Shown: positions 46,489 to 54,315 of the stretch, piece after piece
Layout: every line of letters begins with the position of its first letter
Numbering within the stretch: the first letter of the stretch is position 1
NCBI GenBank assembly: GCA_044225825.1
Contig: JBGAIB010000002.1
Span: forward strand, 1-64,000
DNA length: 64,000 nucleotides
DNA from: Bog-950 sp044225825
Lineage (GTDB): Bacteria; Bacteroidota; Bacteroidia; Chitinophagales; LD1
Reading direction: 5' to 3'
The notes under the pieces: model-generated
What the model was told of the DNA's origin: nothing
Seen by the model: the letters and a program-made list of their open reading frames with translations, nothing else
Database searches by the model: none
Translations under genes and position numbers: made by a program

Positions 46489-47841
46489 ATGTTGTCTCCC
46501 ATTTACAAAGCAAAATCAAAAGAAGCCCTGCGGCTGGCTACGCCCATTATGGCCGGTCAGTTAGGGCAGGTGCTGATGGGTGTGTTCGACAACATACAGA
46601 TCGGCGCACTGGGCGCCTCGTATATTGCTGCCTGCGGCTTTGCCAACAACGTTTACTGGCTCATTAACCTGTTAGGTATCGGCATGCTCTTTTCAGTTTC
46701 CCCGCTTGTGTCCGAATCCTTTGGCGAAAAACACCCCTGGAAGGCTATCGGGGTGTATCGCAGCGCTATGAAAGTAGCCATCGGGTTTTCGGTGTTGTTT
46801 ACCTTCATTACCTGGTTAACGGTACGTTACATCACCATTTTTAAGCAGGAACCTGTCATCAACCAGCTGGCAAGCGACTACCTCTATACACTCAACATCT
46901 CCACCTTTGCTTTGCTGCTGTATTCGGTAGCCAAACAATTGCTGGATGGCATGGGCCGTACCAAACCCGGCATGGTGCTCAGCATCGGTGGCCTGCTGCT
47001 CAACATCTTCTTAAACTGGGTGTTCATATTCGGTAACCTCGGTGCCCCGGCTTTAGGTATAAAGGGCGCGGCTGTTGCAACCGCTACCTCGCGCACTGCC
47101 ATGCTTATCCTTCTTTTGTTATACATTAAATTCGATAAGCAGATAAACGAACTGCGCCAAACCTTTGCTGCCAGTGCCGACCGCACCCGCAGCTTTGCCT
47201 GGCCGGTGCTCAAAATCGGGGTGCCTGCAGGTTTGCAGTTCTTCTTCGAAATTGCAGCTTTCAGCTTTACGCAAATGATGAGCGGTTGGCTGGGGGTTAA
47301 CTACCTGGCATCGCACCAAATTGCCATTAGCCTGGCTTCTACCACATTTATGGTAGCCACGGGGCTAGCTGCCGCCGGTACTATTATGACGGGCTTTGCT
47401 TACGGCGCAAAGGATAAGGAAGGTGTACGTATAGCAGGCAATACCGTGTTTATGCTCACCATTGCTGTGGAGGTAGTTTTTTTGATCTGCTTTCTGCTGT
47501 TCCATAACCTGCTGCCGCAGATTTATACCAAGGATACTGCCGTATTACAAATTGCAGGTACGTTGGTCATTTTCGCGGCCTTCTTTCAGCTTAGCGACGG
47601 CCTGCAGGTTACTGCTGCCGGTGCTTTACGTGGTGTGCAGGATGTAAAAGTGCCCAGCATCATCGCCTTTGTAAGCTACTGGCTAATTATGATGCCCTGC
47701 AGTTATGTGCTGGCTTTTCACACCAGCTTAGGTGTAAACGGACTTTGGCTGGGCTTTGTTATAGGCTTAACGGTTGCAGCCCTGGTGCTTTACCTGCGTT
47801 TCCGTTATAAGGTAAAGCATTTACAGTTTGAAGAACTATAA
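46489..47841 (+). CDS. MATE family efflux transporter
   Basis: 450 residues from the ATG at 46489; a TTG-started frame at 46444 adds 15 residues with no homology look. About twelve membrane helices span the protein in two six-helix halves. Typical lines are RLATPIMAGQLGQVLMGVFDNIQIGALG near the N-terminus and FQLSDGLQVTAAGALRGVQDVKVP in the C-terminal half, matching the MATE (NorM/DinF-like) family. It exports cationic drugs or metabolites using an Na+ or H+ gradient; the substrate is unknown. Confidence 0.9.
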   Translation: MLSPIYKAKSKEALRLATPIMAGQLGQVLMGVFDNIQIGALGASYIAACGFANNVYWLINLLGIGMLFSVSPLVSESFGEKHPWKAIGVYRSAMKVAIGFSVLFTFITWLTVRYITIFKQEPVINQLASDYLYTLNISTFALLLYSVAKQLLDGMGRTKPGMVLSIGGLLLNIFLNWVFIFGNLGAPALGIKGAAVATATSRTAMLILLLLYIKFDKQINELRQTFAASADRTRSFAWPVLKIGVPAGLQFFFEIAAFSFTQMMSGWLGVNYLASHQIAISLASTTFMVATGLAAAGTIMTGFAYGAKDKEGVRIAGNTVFMLTIAVEVVFLICFLLFHNLLPQIYTKDTAVLQIAGTLVIFAAFFQLSDGLQVTAAGALRGVQDVKVPSIIAFVSYWLIMMPCSYVLAFHTSLGVNGLWLGFVIGLTVAALVLYLRFRYKVKHLQFEEL

Positions 47842-47844
47842 TGG

Positions 47845-47915
47845 TTAGATTTTAAATTTTTGAAATGCGAACCTCACCTTGTTTCGCGATCACGAATCCG
47901 GCTTCTAAAATCTAA
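47845..47915. repeat. inverted pair of TTAGATTTTA / TAAAATCTAA
   Basis: TTAGATTTTA (47845-47854) is a perfect 10-bp inverted copy of TAAAATCTAA (47906-47915). It lies between the convergent MATE and lipoprotein genes and could form a terminator-like hairpin with a 51-base loop, though the A/T-only stem is weak. Confidence 0.5.
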
Positions 47916-47922
47916 AGCCAAT

Positions 47923-48426
47923 CTATTGCTTCCACCTTACATAACTCCACATCAACTCTCTTTCAGGGTCTATCCACCGTATCCGCAGCGAATCTTTATT
48001 TACAGCGGCAATAATACCGGTGCGTACAAAGTCATTATAAAACACGGCCAGGGTGTCCTGTTTTAAAACAAAGGGCATATCGCCATTGCCATCGTAATCG
48101 CCCACCATAAAACCGTTGGCCTTCCATTCAAAATCGGCCACCGGTGCATCAGGCCCGCTACTCCACACTCCAAACAATAAAGCAGTATCCGGTCCGGGAC
48201 TTAACACGTAACTCCTATCGGGCCGCTCTATGTTCTTAACCGTAGCCAGATCTTCAATATAGGCATTGCCTTGTTCCGGTATTTTGTTGCTGTTAAAGCC
48301 AATAACCAGCCAGTGTTGCGGCATTGTATCCGCCTTCGCCCTTGGCTCACCCGAACAACAATCCTTCACCGGTTGCTTGCAGCCAATTAGCAAGGTCAAC
48401 AACAAAATCAGCTTGTATCCTCTCAT
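47923..48426 (-). CDS. lipoprotein, hypothetical
   Basis: 167 residues with a type II signal peptide: MRGYKLILLLTLLIGC, lipobox L-I-G-C with lipidated Cys16. The mature part (KQPVKDCCSGEPRAKADTM...) has a cysteine-rich start, then a beta-rich domain with FNSNKIPEQGNAY, DTALLFGVWSSG and MVGDYDGNGDMPFVLKQDTLAVFYND. The phrase YDGNGD is calcium-loop-like, but no known domain is recognised. It is flanked on both sides by TTCTAAAATCTAAA microrepeats. Inner- or outer-membrane position cannot be decided. Confidence 0.7.
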   Translation of the reverse strand: MRGYKLILLLTLLIGCKQPVKDCCSGEPRAKADTMPQHWLVIGFNSNKIPEQGNAYIEDLATVKNIERPDRSYVLSPGPDTALLFGVWSSGPDAPVADFEWKANGFMVGDYDGNGDMPFVLKQDTLAVFYNDFVRTGIIAAVNKDSLRIRWIDPERELMWSYVRWKQ

Positions 48427-48538
48427 AGCGTAAAGTTAAACCCGGCGCGTTTGTTTAGCAGTATTATCATTCCAAAAGGCCGGGTAGTCAATTACAGAAA
48501 TGCGCCGGCACAGGGGCGTTTCCCAATCCACCATCCAC

Positions 48539-48557
48539 CTTCTAAAATCTAAAATTT
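48539..48557. repeat. microrepeat copy CTTCTAAAATCTAAAATTT
   Basis: Third forward copy of the TTCTAAAATCTAAAATT element, adjoining the rpoN stop codon (48558). Another forward copy (CTTCTAAAATCTAAAG) is at 47902-47917. Confidence 0.5.
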
Positions 48558-50075
48558 CTATAGCTCTTTTCGCAACCGCGCAACCGGTATGTTCAACTGT
48601 TCGCGGTATTTAGCTACGGTACGGCGGGCAATGTTGTAGCCGCGCTCATTCAGTATTTCTGTCAGCTTCTGATCGCTGATCGGTTTACGCTTGTTCTCGC
48701 CACCAATAAGGTCGCTTAAAATTTTCTTTACCTCGCGGGTACTTACTTCTTCACCACCTTCCGTACTCAACGATTCCGAGAAAAAGAATTTCAACGGTAT
48801 AGTGCCGAATTCGGTTTGCACATACTTGCTGTTAGCCACACGCGATACGGTAGAGATATCCAAACCCGTGCGGTCGGCAATATCCTTTAGTATCATCGGC
48901 TTCATCTGCGTTTCATCACCGCTTACCAGATAATCGTGTTGTATCTCGGCTATCGATTCCATGGTAGCCAGCATGGTATGATAGCGCGATTGGATAGCAT
49001 CGATAAACCACTTGGCCGAGTCTATCTTCTGCTTAATAAACAGCATAGCTTCCTTTTGCGACTTGCTCTTGTCCTTGCTTTTTTTGTAATGCTGTATCAT
49101 TTCGCGGAAGTGATTGCTCACACGCAGTTCAGGCGCATTGGCCGAACTGAGCGAAACCTGTAATTCGCCGCTGTTATTGGTCAAAATAAAATCGGGCACT
49201 ATTACATACTGCTCGCCGCCACCGCCGCTAAAAGCGCTGCCCGGTTTCGGGTTCAGGTGAATTATTTCATCTATTACCCCTTTCAGCGTTTCACCGTCCA
49301 CATCAATGGCCCGCTCCAGCTTCTCGTAGTGCTTCTTGGCAAACAACTCAAAATACTTCTCAATTACCTTAATGGCATAAGTGGTGTAAATGGTTGGCTC
49401 CTCCTTACGCTTAAGCTGTATCAATAGGCACTCCTCCAGCGTTCTGGCTCCTACACCGGGCGGGTCCAGCTTTTGTATCTGCTCCAGCACCGCCTGCAGT
49501 TCCTGTTCGTTGGTCTGCACATTTTGCCTGAACACCAGGTCATCCACAATGGCATCCATATCGCGGCGCAGGTAACCGTCGTCATCAATACTGCCAATCA
49601 GGTGTAAGGCTATCAGCTTCTGCCGCTCATCCAGGTTTAGCAGGTTTACCTGCTGCTCCAGCGATTCGTGGAACGAAGAATGTGTAGCCAGCGGAATGGT
49701 CTTGTTATCGTTATCCGGATCGTGGAACGAACTCGGGTCCTCGGTTTTATAATCTGCCACACCCTCATCGTCCTCGTCGTAATACTCGCTCATGTCCACA
49801 TCATCCTCCACCTTGGCCTCTTCCTCAGCGGGTTCAGCATCGGTTTCGCCTTCAGGCACCTCCACCGGTTCGGGTTCGTTGGTATCAAATGGCTCCTCGT
49901 TCAATTCGGGGGCATCATCCTCGCTTTCACCTTCCTCCAGGGCAGGGTTGGCTTCCAACTCCTCCTTAATGCGCTGCTCCAGGTTGGCGGTAGGTATCTG
50001 CAACAGCTTCATCAGTTGAATCTGTTGCGGCGATAATTTCAATAAGAGTTTCTGTTGTAACCTATGACGTAGCAC
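48558..50075 (-). CDS. rpoN: RNA polymerase sigma-54 factor
   Basis: 505 residues from a GTG at 50075. The start is supported by the canonical region I, LRHRLQQKLLLKLSPQQIQLMKLLQIPTANLEQRIKEELEANPALEE. An acidic region II (about 45-120) is followed by core-binding region III and the C-terminal RpoN box ARRTVAKYREQLNIP (about 485-499). An HTH region precedes it (ADRTGLDISTVSRVANSKYV). Sigma-54 directs transcription at -24/-12 promoters with enhancer-binding AAA+ activators; none lies in this window. It is divergent from asnS across 206 bp. Confidence 0.96.
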   Translation of the reverse strand: MLRHRLQQKLLLKLSPQQIQLMKLLQIPTANLEQRIKEELEANPALEEGESEDDAPELNEEPFDTNEPEPVEVPEGETDAEPAEEEAKVEDDVDMSEYYDEDDEGVADYKTEDPSSFHDPDNDNKTIPLATHSSFHESLEQQVNLLNLDERQKLIALHLIGSIDDDGYLRRDMDAIVDDLVFRQNVQTNEQELQAVLEQIQKLDPPGVGARTLEECLLIQLKRKEEPTIYTTYAIKVIEKYFELFAKKHYEKLERAIDVDGETLKGVIDEIIHLNPKPGSAFSGGGGEQYVIVPDFILTNNSGELQVSLSSANAPELRVSNHFREMIQHYKKSKDKSKSQKEAMLFIKQKIDSAKWFIDAIQSRYHTMLATMESIAEIQHDYLVSGDETQMKPMILKDIADRTGLDISTVSRVANSKYVQTEFGTIPLKFFFSESLSTEGGEEVSTREVKKILSDLIGGENKRKPISDQKLTEILNERGYNIARRTVAKYREQLNIPVARLRKEL

Positions 50076-50281
50076 AGCGGCAAAAATTCAAAAATCATTC
50101 GATTTGACAAGGATTTCAAAAGAACAAATGCTTCATTATATTCGCAATCCTTTAAAGTCTTCCCTTTTTGCAGGGGAACTTGAAGGGAAAATACCTCGCC
50201 GGTTACTGGTAAACTGCTAAATTTTGGTTAACGGAATTTTTTAGCCCCCGCCGGCCAATTAATATTGTTGCTGATAAAAGG

Positions 50282-51805
50282 ATGGATATGACCTATATTA
50301 AAGATTTCGGCCAACTGGAAGGCCAATCGGTTACCCTTAAGGGCTGGTGTGCGCAAAAGCGCGACAGCAAAGGGCTTGTTTTTATGACCTTTCGCGATGG
50401 CACTGGCTTTTGCCAGGCCGTATTTGATGTAAATACCCTGGGTGAAGAAAATTTTGACCGCATTAAGCGCTTGCCGCAGGAAAGCTCGCTGAGCTTTACC
50501 GGTATAGTAAAAAAAGATGAGCGCCAGATTGGTGGATATGAAGTACAGGTAACTGCTGCTGAGGTTATTGCCGAAGCAGGCGATTACCCTATTACGCCTA
50601 AGGAACACGGCGTAGACTTTTTAATGGATAACCGCCACTTGTGGCTGCGCAGCCGCCGCCAATGGGCCATTATGCGCGTGCGCAACCGCATCATTTTTGC
50701 TATACACGAGTTTTTCCAGCAGCGCGGTTTTGTGCAGATGGATGCCCCTATTTTTACCGGGAACGCTTGCGAAGGAACCTCTACCTTGTTTGAAACTGAT
50801 TTTTACGGCGAACCGGCTTACCTTTCGCAAAGCGGACAGCTGTACGGCGAAGCTATGGCTATGGCCCAGGGTTTGATCTACACTTTCGGGCCAACTTTCC
50901 GTGCTGAGAAAAGTAAGACCCGCCGCCACCTGAGCGAATTCTGGATGATAGAACCCGAAATGGCCTTCTACGACCTGAAGATGGATATGGACGTTATTGA
51001 AGATTTCATCCGCTTTGTGGTTACTACCGTAATGGACAGTTGCAAGGAAGAGTTGAAAGCGCTTGACCGCGATACCACCTATCTTGAAAAAGTGCGCGAG
51101 CCTTTTATCCGCATGAAGTACGAAGATGCCGTAAGTGTTATTAAAGGCGAGAAAGAAGTAAACGGCCGGACCAGTTTGCAAATGCTACAGGCCGAAGAAG
51201 ACGGCTTGCGTGCTGATATCGCCAGGCTGGAAGCTGATATTGAAGAGCGCGAAAAGAAAATTGCCGGTGGCGAATTGAAAAAAGGCGAGATCAACTTCAA
51301 CCGCGCTAAGATCGACCAGTTGAAGAATGATATAAAAGACATTCAGGAGAAACTGGAAAACATCCCTGCCTGGTTAAACAGCGCTAAAAACTTTGAGCGC
51401 GGTAACGACTTCGGTGGCAGCGATGAAACCGTTCTTACCAAAATGTTTGGTCAACCGGTAATGGTTTACAACTGGCCACAGGCGGTGAAGGCTTTCTACA
51501 TGAAGGAAGACGAAACCGACAAAGGCTATGCAAAAGGTGTAGACTTATTGGCACCGGAAGGTTATGGCGAAGTAGTAGGTGGCGGAGAACGCGAAACCGA
51601 CCTGGAGCGTTTAAAGAGCAAGATCATTGAACACGAATTACCAATGAGTGCGTTTGAATGGTATCTGGATCTCCGCCGTTTCGGCAATGTGCCACACAGC
51701 GGTTTTGGTTTAGGCTTAGAACGTTTAGTAGCCTGGATATGCGGCTTACAACATATCCGCGAAACCATTCCATTCCCGCGCAGCTACGGCCGTTTGTTGC
51801 CTTAG
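50282..51805 (+). CDS. asnS: asparagine--tRNA ligase
   Basis: 507 residues, class II. The OB anticodon-binding domain starts VTLKGWCAQKRDSKGLVFMTFRDGTGFCQAVFD. Motif 2 (FRAEKSKTRRHLSEFWMIEPE) and motif 3 (GFGLGLERLVAWICGL) are intact, and the catalytic core shows QSGQLYGEAMAM. Between about residues 285 and 375 there is a predicted coiled-coil insertion (EEDGLRADIARLEADIEERE... IQEKLENIPAW), which I recall as typical of Bacteroidota AsnRS. The start may be the ATG at 50282 or the third codon ATG at 50288. A UUCG-loop terminator follows. Confidence 0.95.
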   Translation: MDMTYIKDFGQLEGQSVTLKGWCAQKRDSKGLVFMTFRDGTGFCQAVFDVNTLGEENFDRIKRLPQESSLSFTGIVKKDERQIGGYEVQVTAAEVIAEAGDYPITPKEHGVDFLMDNRHLWLRSRRQWAIMRVRNRIIFAIHEFFQQRGFVQMDAPIFTGNACEGTSTLFETDFYGEPAYLSQSGQLYGEAMAMAQGLIYTFGPTFRAEKSKTRRHLSEFWMIEPEMAFYDLKMDMDVIEDFIRFVVTTVMDSCKEELKALDRDTTYLEKVREPFIRMKYEDAVSVIKGEKEVNGRTSLQMLQAEEDGLRADIARLEADIEEREKKIAGGELKKGEINFNRAKIDQLKNDIKDIQEKLENIPAWLNSAKNFERGNDFGGSDETVLTKMFGQPVMVYNWPQAVKAFYMKEDETDKGYAKGVDLLAPEGYGEVVGGGERETDLERLKSKIIEHELPMSAFEWYLDLRRFGNVPHSGFGLGLERLVAWICGLQHIRETIPFPRSYGRLLP

Positions 51806-51826
51806 GCCATATTTTATAGATATAGG

Positions 51827-51848
51827 AAAGCCTCCTTCGGGAGGCTTT
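51827..51848 (+). terminator. rho-independent terminator after asnS
   Basis: AAAGCCTCC, tetraloop TTCG, GGAGGCTTT followed by TTTTTATTTT: a 9-bp stem with a stable UUCG loop, 22 bases after the stop. Confidence 0.92.
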
Positions 51849-52351
51849 TTTTATTTTAAGCAGCCATCTCTCAAATAAGCGCTAAAGCTGCCGCCTCGTA
51901 CGCAAAACATTTGCATTGTCCTTACGTACATTGCCTTTTCGGAGCCGGTAAACGCCCTGGCTGCCATCACCTGCCGGCGCTTGCAGTTAGCCGAAGAATT
52001 TTTGTTAATTATGCAACCTAATTTGAAACTTAACAGCCCTTTTACTACTTTTACAACCAGTTCTTTGAAAAGCCCTGTTTAAACCACTACAGCGCACTGC
52101 TAATTACCATCCGTGCTGTATTCGTTTTAACTTTTGCCGGCTACAAAAACCAACACATTAAATTTTACGCGATTTGTGCACTGCAAAATCACTTGCACAA
52201 ATGTGCACAAATGGCGAAAAGGCTAAAGTGTTAGAGCGCTGTTTTGCCTCGTTTTAACAGCAAAATCGTTCGTATTAAAAGTTCTTTAACCTGTGTAGTG
52301 CTAAAATGCCGTCGCCGGTATTTAAACGGCGCTTATTATTTTTACGTTCTC
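51849..52351. other. 500-bp gene-free region with triple TGCACAAAT site
   Basis: I see no convincing ORF. At 52172-52181 ATTTGTGCAC is the inverted form of GTGCACAAAT at 52203-52212, and TTGCACAAAT occupies 52193-52202 directly before it, so three TGCACAAAT elements occur in 41 bp, at 21- and 10-bp steps (about two and one helical turns). -7-like TACTTTTA lies near 52039-52046. The region could hold an operator for the following winged-helix gene or a small RNA; neither is proven. Confidence 0.5.
52172..52212. promoter_or_regulatory. putative operator: inverted and tandem TGCACAAAT
   Basis: Copies ATTTGTGCAC (52172), TTGCACAAAT (52193) and GTGCACAAAT (52203), 140 bases upstream of the YcaQ-family start at 52352. 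The three share TGCACAAAT or its complement without mismatch. Phasing near 10.5 bp suggests one DNA face. Cognate regulator is unknown. Confidence 0.5.
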
Positions 52352-53515
52352 ATGCAGATTAACCTGTCCCCCGCTGCGGCCCGCAAAATGAGTCTGGCTG
52401 CCGGCGCACTTACCAATACCGGTTTCGCAAAGGGAGTGCAAGGCACCCTGCAGGCCATCGAACACCTGGGCTATATACAGATTGATACCATCAGTGTGGT
52501 AGAACGCGCCCATCATCATATTCTGCATACCCGCCTGCCCGATTACAAACCCGCTTATCTGCATCAATTGCTGGAGAAGGACAAAACAGTTTTTGAATAC
52601 TGGAGCCACGCGGCAGCCTTTTTACCTATGAAGGACTACCGCTTTAGCCTGCATCGCAAACACAACTTCAGCAGCGGCCACTGGAAATGGTACACCAACC
52701 GTAAAATGTGTAACCTGGTATACGACCGTATAAAAGCGGAGGGACCGTTACAAAGCCGCGATTTTGAAGAACAGAAGAAAACAAGCGGCTGGTGGAACTG
52801 GAAAGAAGCAAAACTGGCATTGGAGCAATGCTTTATGGAAGGCAGGTTGATGGTGGCGGCCCGCAAAAATTTTCAGAAGGTGTACGATCTCACGGAACGC
52901 GTACTGCCCGCCGGTGTCAACGATCGCACGCCTACCAATTATGAATTTGTACAATATTTGGTAACCAATGCCATCCGCACCTATGGTTTTGTAAATGACG
53001 AAGAGGTGGCCTATTTACGCAAGGGTATGAAGTCCACAGCCGCAGGTACACTCAAAAAAATGGCAGCTGACGGCCTGATAATTCCGGTGCAAATCAAGGG
53101 AAGCAACAAACAGTATTATGCTACCGAAGAAGGCCTGCGCATGCTGGATACAAAAACAGGAAGTAAAAAGGTATACATCCTTTCGCCGTTCGATAACAGT
53201 ATCATACAGCGCAAACGCATAAAAAATCATTTCGGCTTCGACTATACCATTGAATGCTACGTGCCCGAAAAGAAAAGACAATATGGTTATTTCTGTCTGC
53301 CTTTGTTGTATGGCGATACGTTTATCGGCCGCGCCGATTGCAAAGCCGACCGCAGTAGCGGACAACTGCTGGTTAAGCTACTGCACTTCGAAAAAGAGAT
53401 AAAGCTAAACGAAGCCCTGCTGAACGCCTTGCATAAAAGCCTGCAGCGCTTCACCAAATTCAATGGATGCAACGAACTGGTAATTGTAAAGAGTAACCGC
53501 AAACTGCCCTGGTAA
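52352..53515 (+). CDS. YcaQ-family winged-helix DNA glycosylase-like protein
   Basis: 387 residues from the ATG at 52352; a longer TTG-started frame from 52244 adds 36 unconserved residues. The N-terminus LSPAAARKMSLAAGAL and GTLQAIEHLGYIQIDTISVVERAHHHILHTRLPDY are characteristic of YcaQ/HTH_42 proteins, with the QID patch used for interstrand-crosslink glycosylase activity. The region ILSPFDNSIIQRKRIKNHFGFDYTIECYVPEKKRQYGYFCLPLLYGD is the conserved C-domain. E. coli YcaQ unhooks DNA crosslinks. A base-repair role here is inferred from family. Confidence 0.85.
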   Translation: MQINLSPAAARKMSLAAGALTNTGFAKGVQGTLQAIEHLGYIQIDTISVVERAHHHILHTRLPDYKPAYLHQLLEKDKTVFEYWSHAAAFLPMKDYRFSLHRKHNFSSGHWKWYTNRKMCNLVYDRIKAEGPLQSRDFEEQKKTSGWWNWKEAKLALEQCFMEGRLMVAARKNFQKVYDLTERVLPAGVNDRTPTNYEFVQYLVTNAIRTYGFVNDEEVAYLRKGMKSTAAGTLKKMAADGLIIPVQIKGSNKQYYATEEGLRMLDTKTGSKKVYILSPFDNSIIQRKRIKNHFGFDYTIECYVPEKKRQYGYFCLPLLYGDTFIGRADCKADRSSGQLLVKLLHFEKEIKLNEALLNALHKSLQRFTKFNGCNELVIVKSNRKLPW

Positions 53516-53534
53516 AGTGCAATGGAGGAAGTAA

Positions 53535-54314
53535 TTAAATCTTTTCGAAGTTGCCGGCTTCAATCCAACCGATTTTTCCATCGGCCAGGCGTATTTTGCT
53601 CCAGGCACCTACTTTGTCCAGCAGTTGGAAAGTAATGCCCTCGTGTATCAAAAACGAATTGTTACCCGCAGCATCAGGTGAACTTTTGGCATATGTGCTT
53701 TCGGTAAGTAATACACCGCGGCAGCTATCGCTAACCTTATCGGCCTGCACGTGTCCAAACCAGGCACTAAGCAGCGATACCGCCAGCAATACAAGGCCCA
53801 GTGTGCGTATAACCGGTTTAAATGTGCTCATAAACAGGGAGATGGCAAGCAATAGAATCGCCAGCCATACAAACGCAATAGCCGCTGCACGCCAACCCGT
53901 ACAACTGCGCGATGAAATGAAATCGCCGCAGGCCTTTACAATGCCGAGTTGCGGTACCGGTTGCACCTTATCCAACAATCGCGAATTAGCAATACGCAGG
54001 TTCAGCGCAATATCTTCATCTGCAGGTGCCAGGTTATGTGCACGTTCGTAGTTGAGAATAGCCTTGCCGGCTTTGTTTAGCTTGTAGTAACAGTTACCCA
54101 GGTTAAAGTAAACTTCAGCGGTAGCATGGCCGGTAGTTATAAGCTGTTCGTAGGCAGCAGCAGCCTGCTCAAACTGGTTTTGCTTGTAAAGCGCGGCAGC
54201 TTTATCGTAAATAGCCCTGGGCGCTTCCGCCTGCGAAGAGAGGGTAAACAGTAAGGCCGCCAGCATTAAACAACGGCGTATCAACAGCAGGGATTGATTC
54301 AGTAGTTGCTGCAT
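53535..54314 (-). CDS. batE: BatE: TPR and SH3-domain membrane protein
   Basis: 259 residues. Signal/anchor helix (about 10-28), then TPR repeats (about 30-115; AAAYEQLITTGHATAEVYFNLGNCYYKLNK), two membrane helices (about 140-160 and 165-188; IAFVWLAILLLAISLFM), and a C-terminal SH3-like domain (about 200-258; IRLADGKIGWIEAGNFEKI). This matches BatE, the last member of the Bacteroidota aerotolerance operon. It is 1 bp from batD. BatE is thought to act with BatABCD in the envelope during oxidative stress. Confidence 0.88.
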   Translation of the reverse strand: MQQLLNQSLLLIRRCLMLAALLFTLSSQAEAPRAIYDKAAALYKQNQFEQAAAAYEQLITTGHATAEVYFNLGNCYYKLNKAGKAILNYERAHNLAPADEDIALNLRIANSRLLDKVQPVPQLGIVKACGDFISSRSCTGWRAAAIAFVWLAILLLAISLFMSTFKPVIRTLGLVLLAVSLLSAWFGHVQADKVSDSCRGVLLTESTYAKSSPDAAGNNSFLIHEGITFQLLDKVGAWSKIRLADGKIGWIEAGNFEKI

Positions 54315-54315
54315 G

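Noticed and set aside
52244..52351. Longer YcaQ-family start
   Set aside because: The added 36 residues are not conserved in the family and overlap the long gene-free leader; the ATG at 52352 begins at the conserved LSPAAARK.
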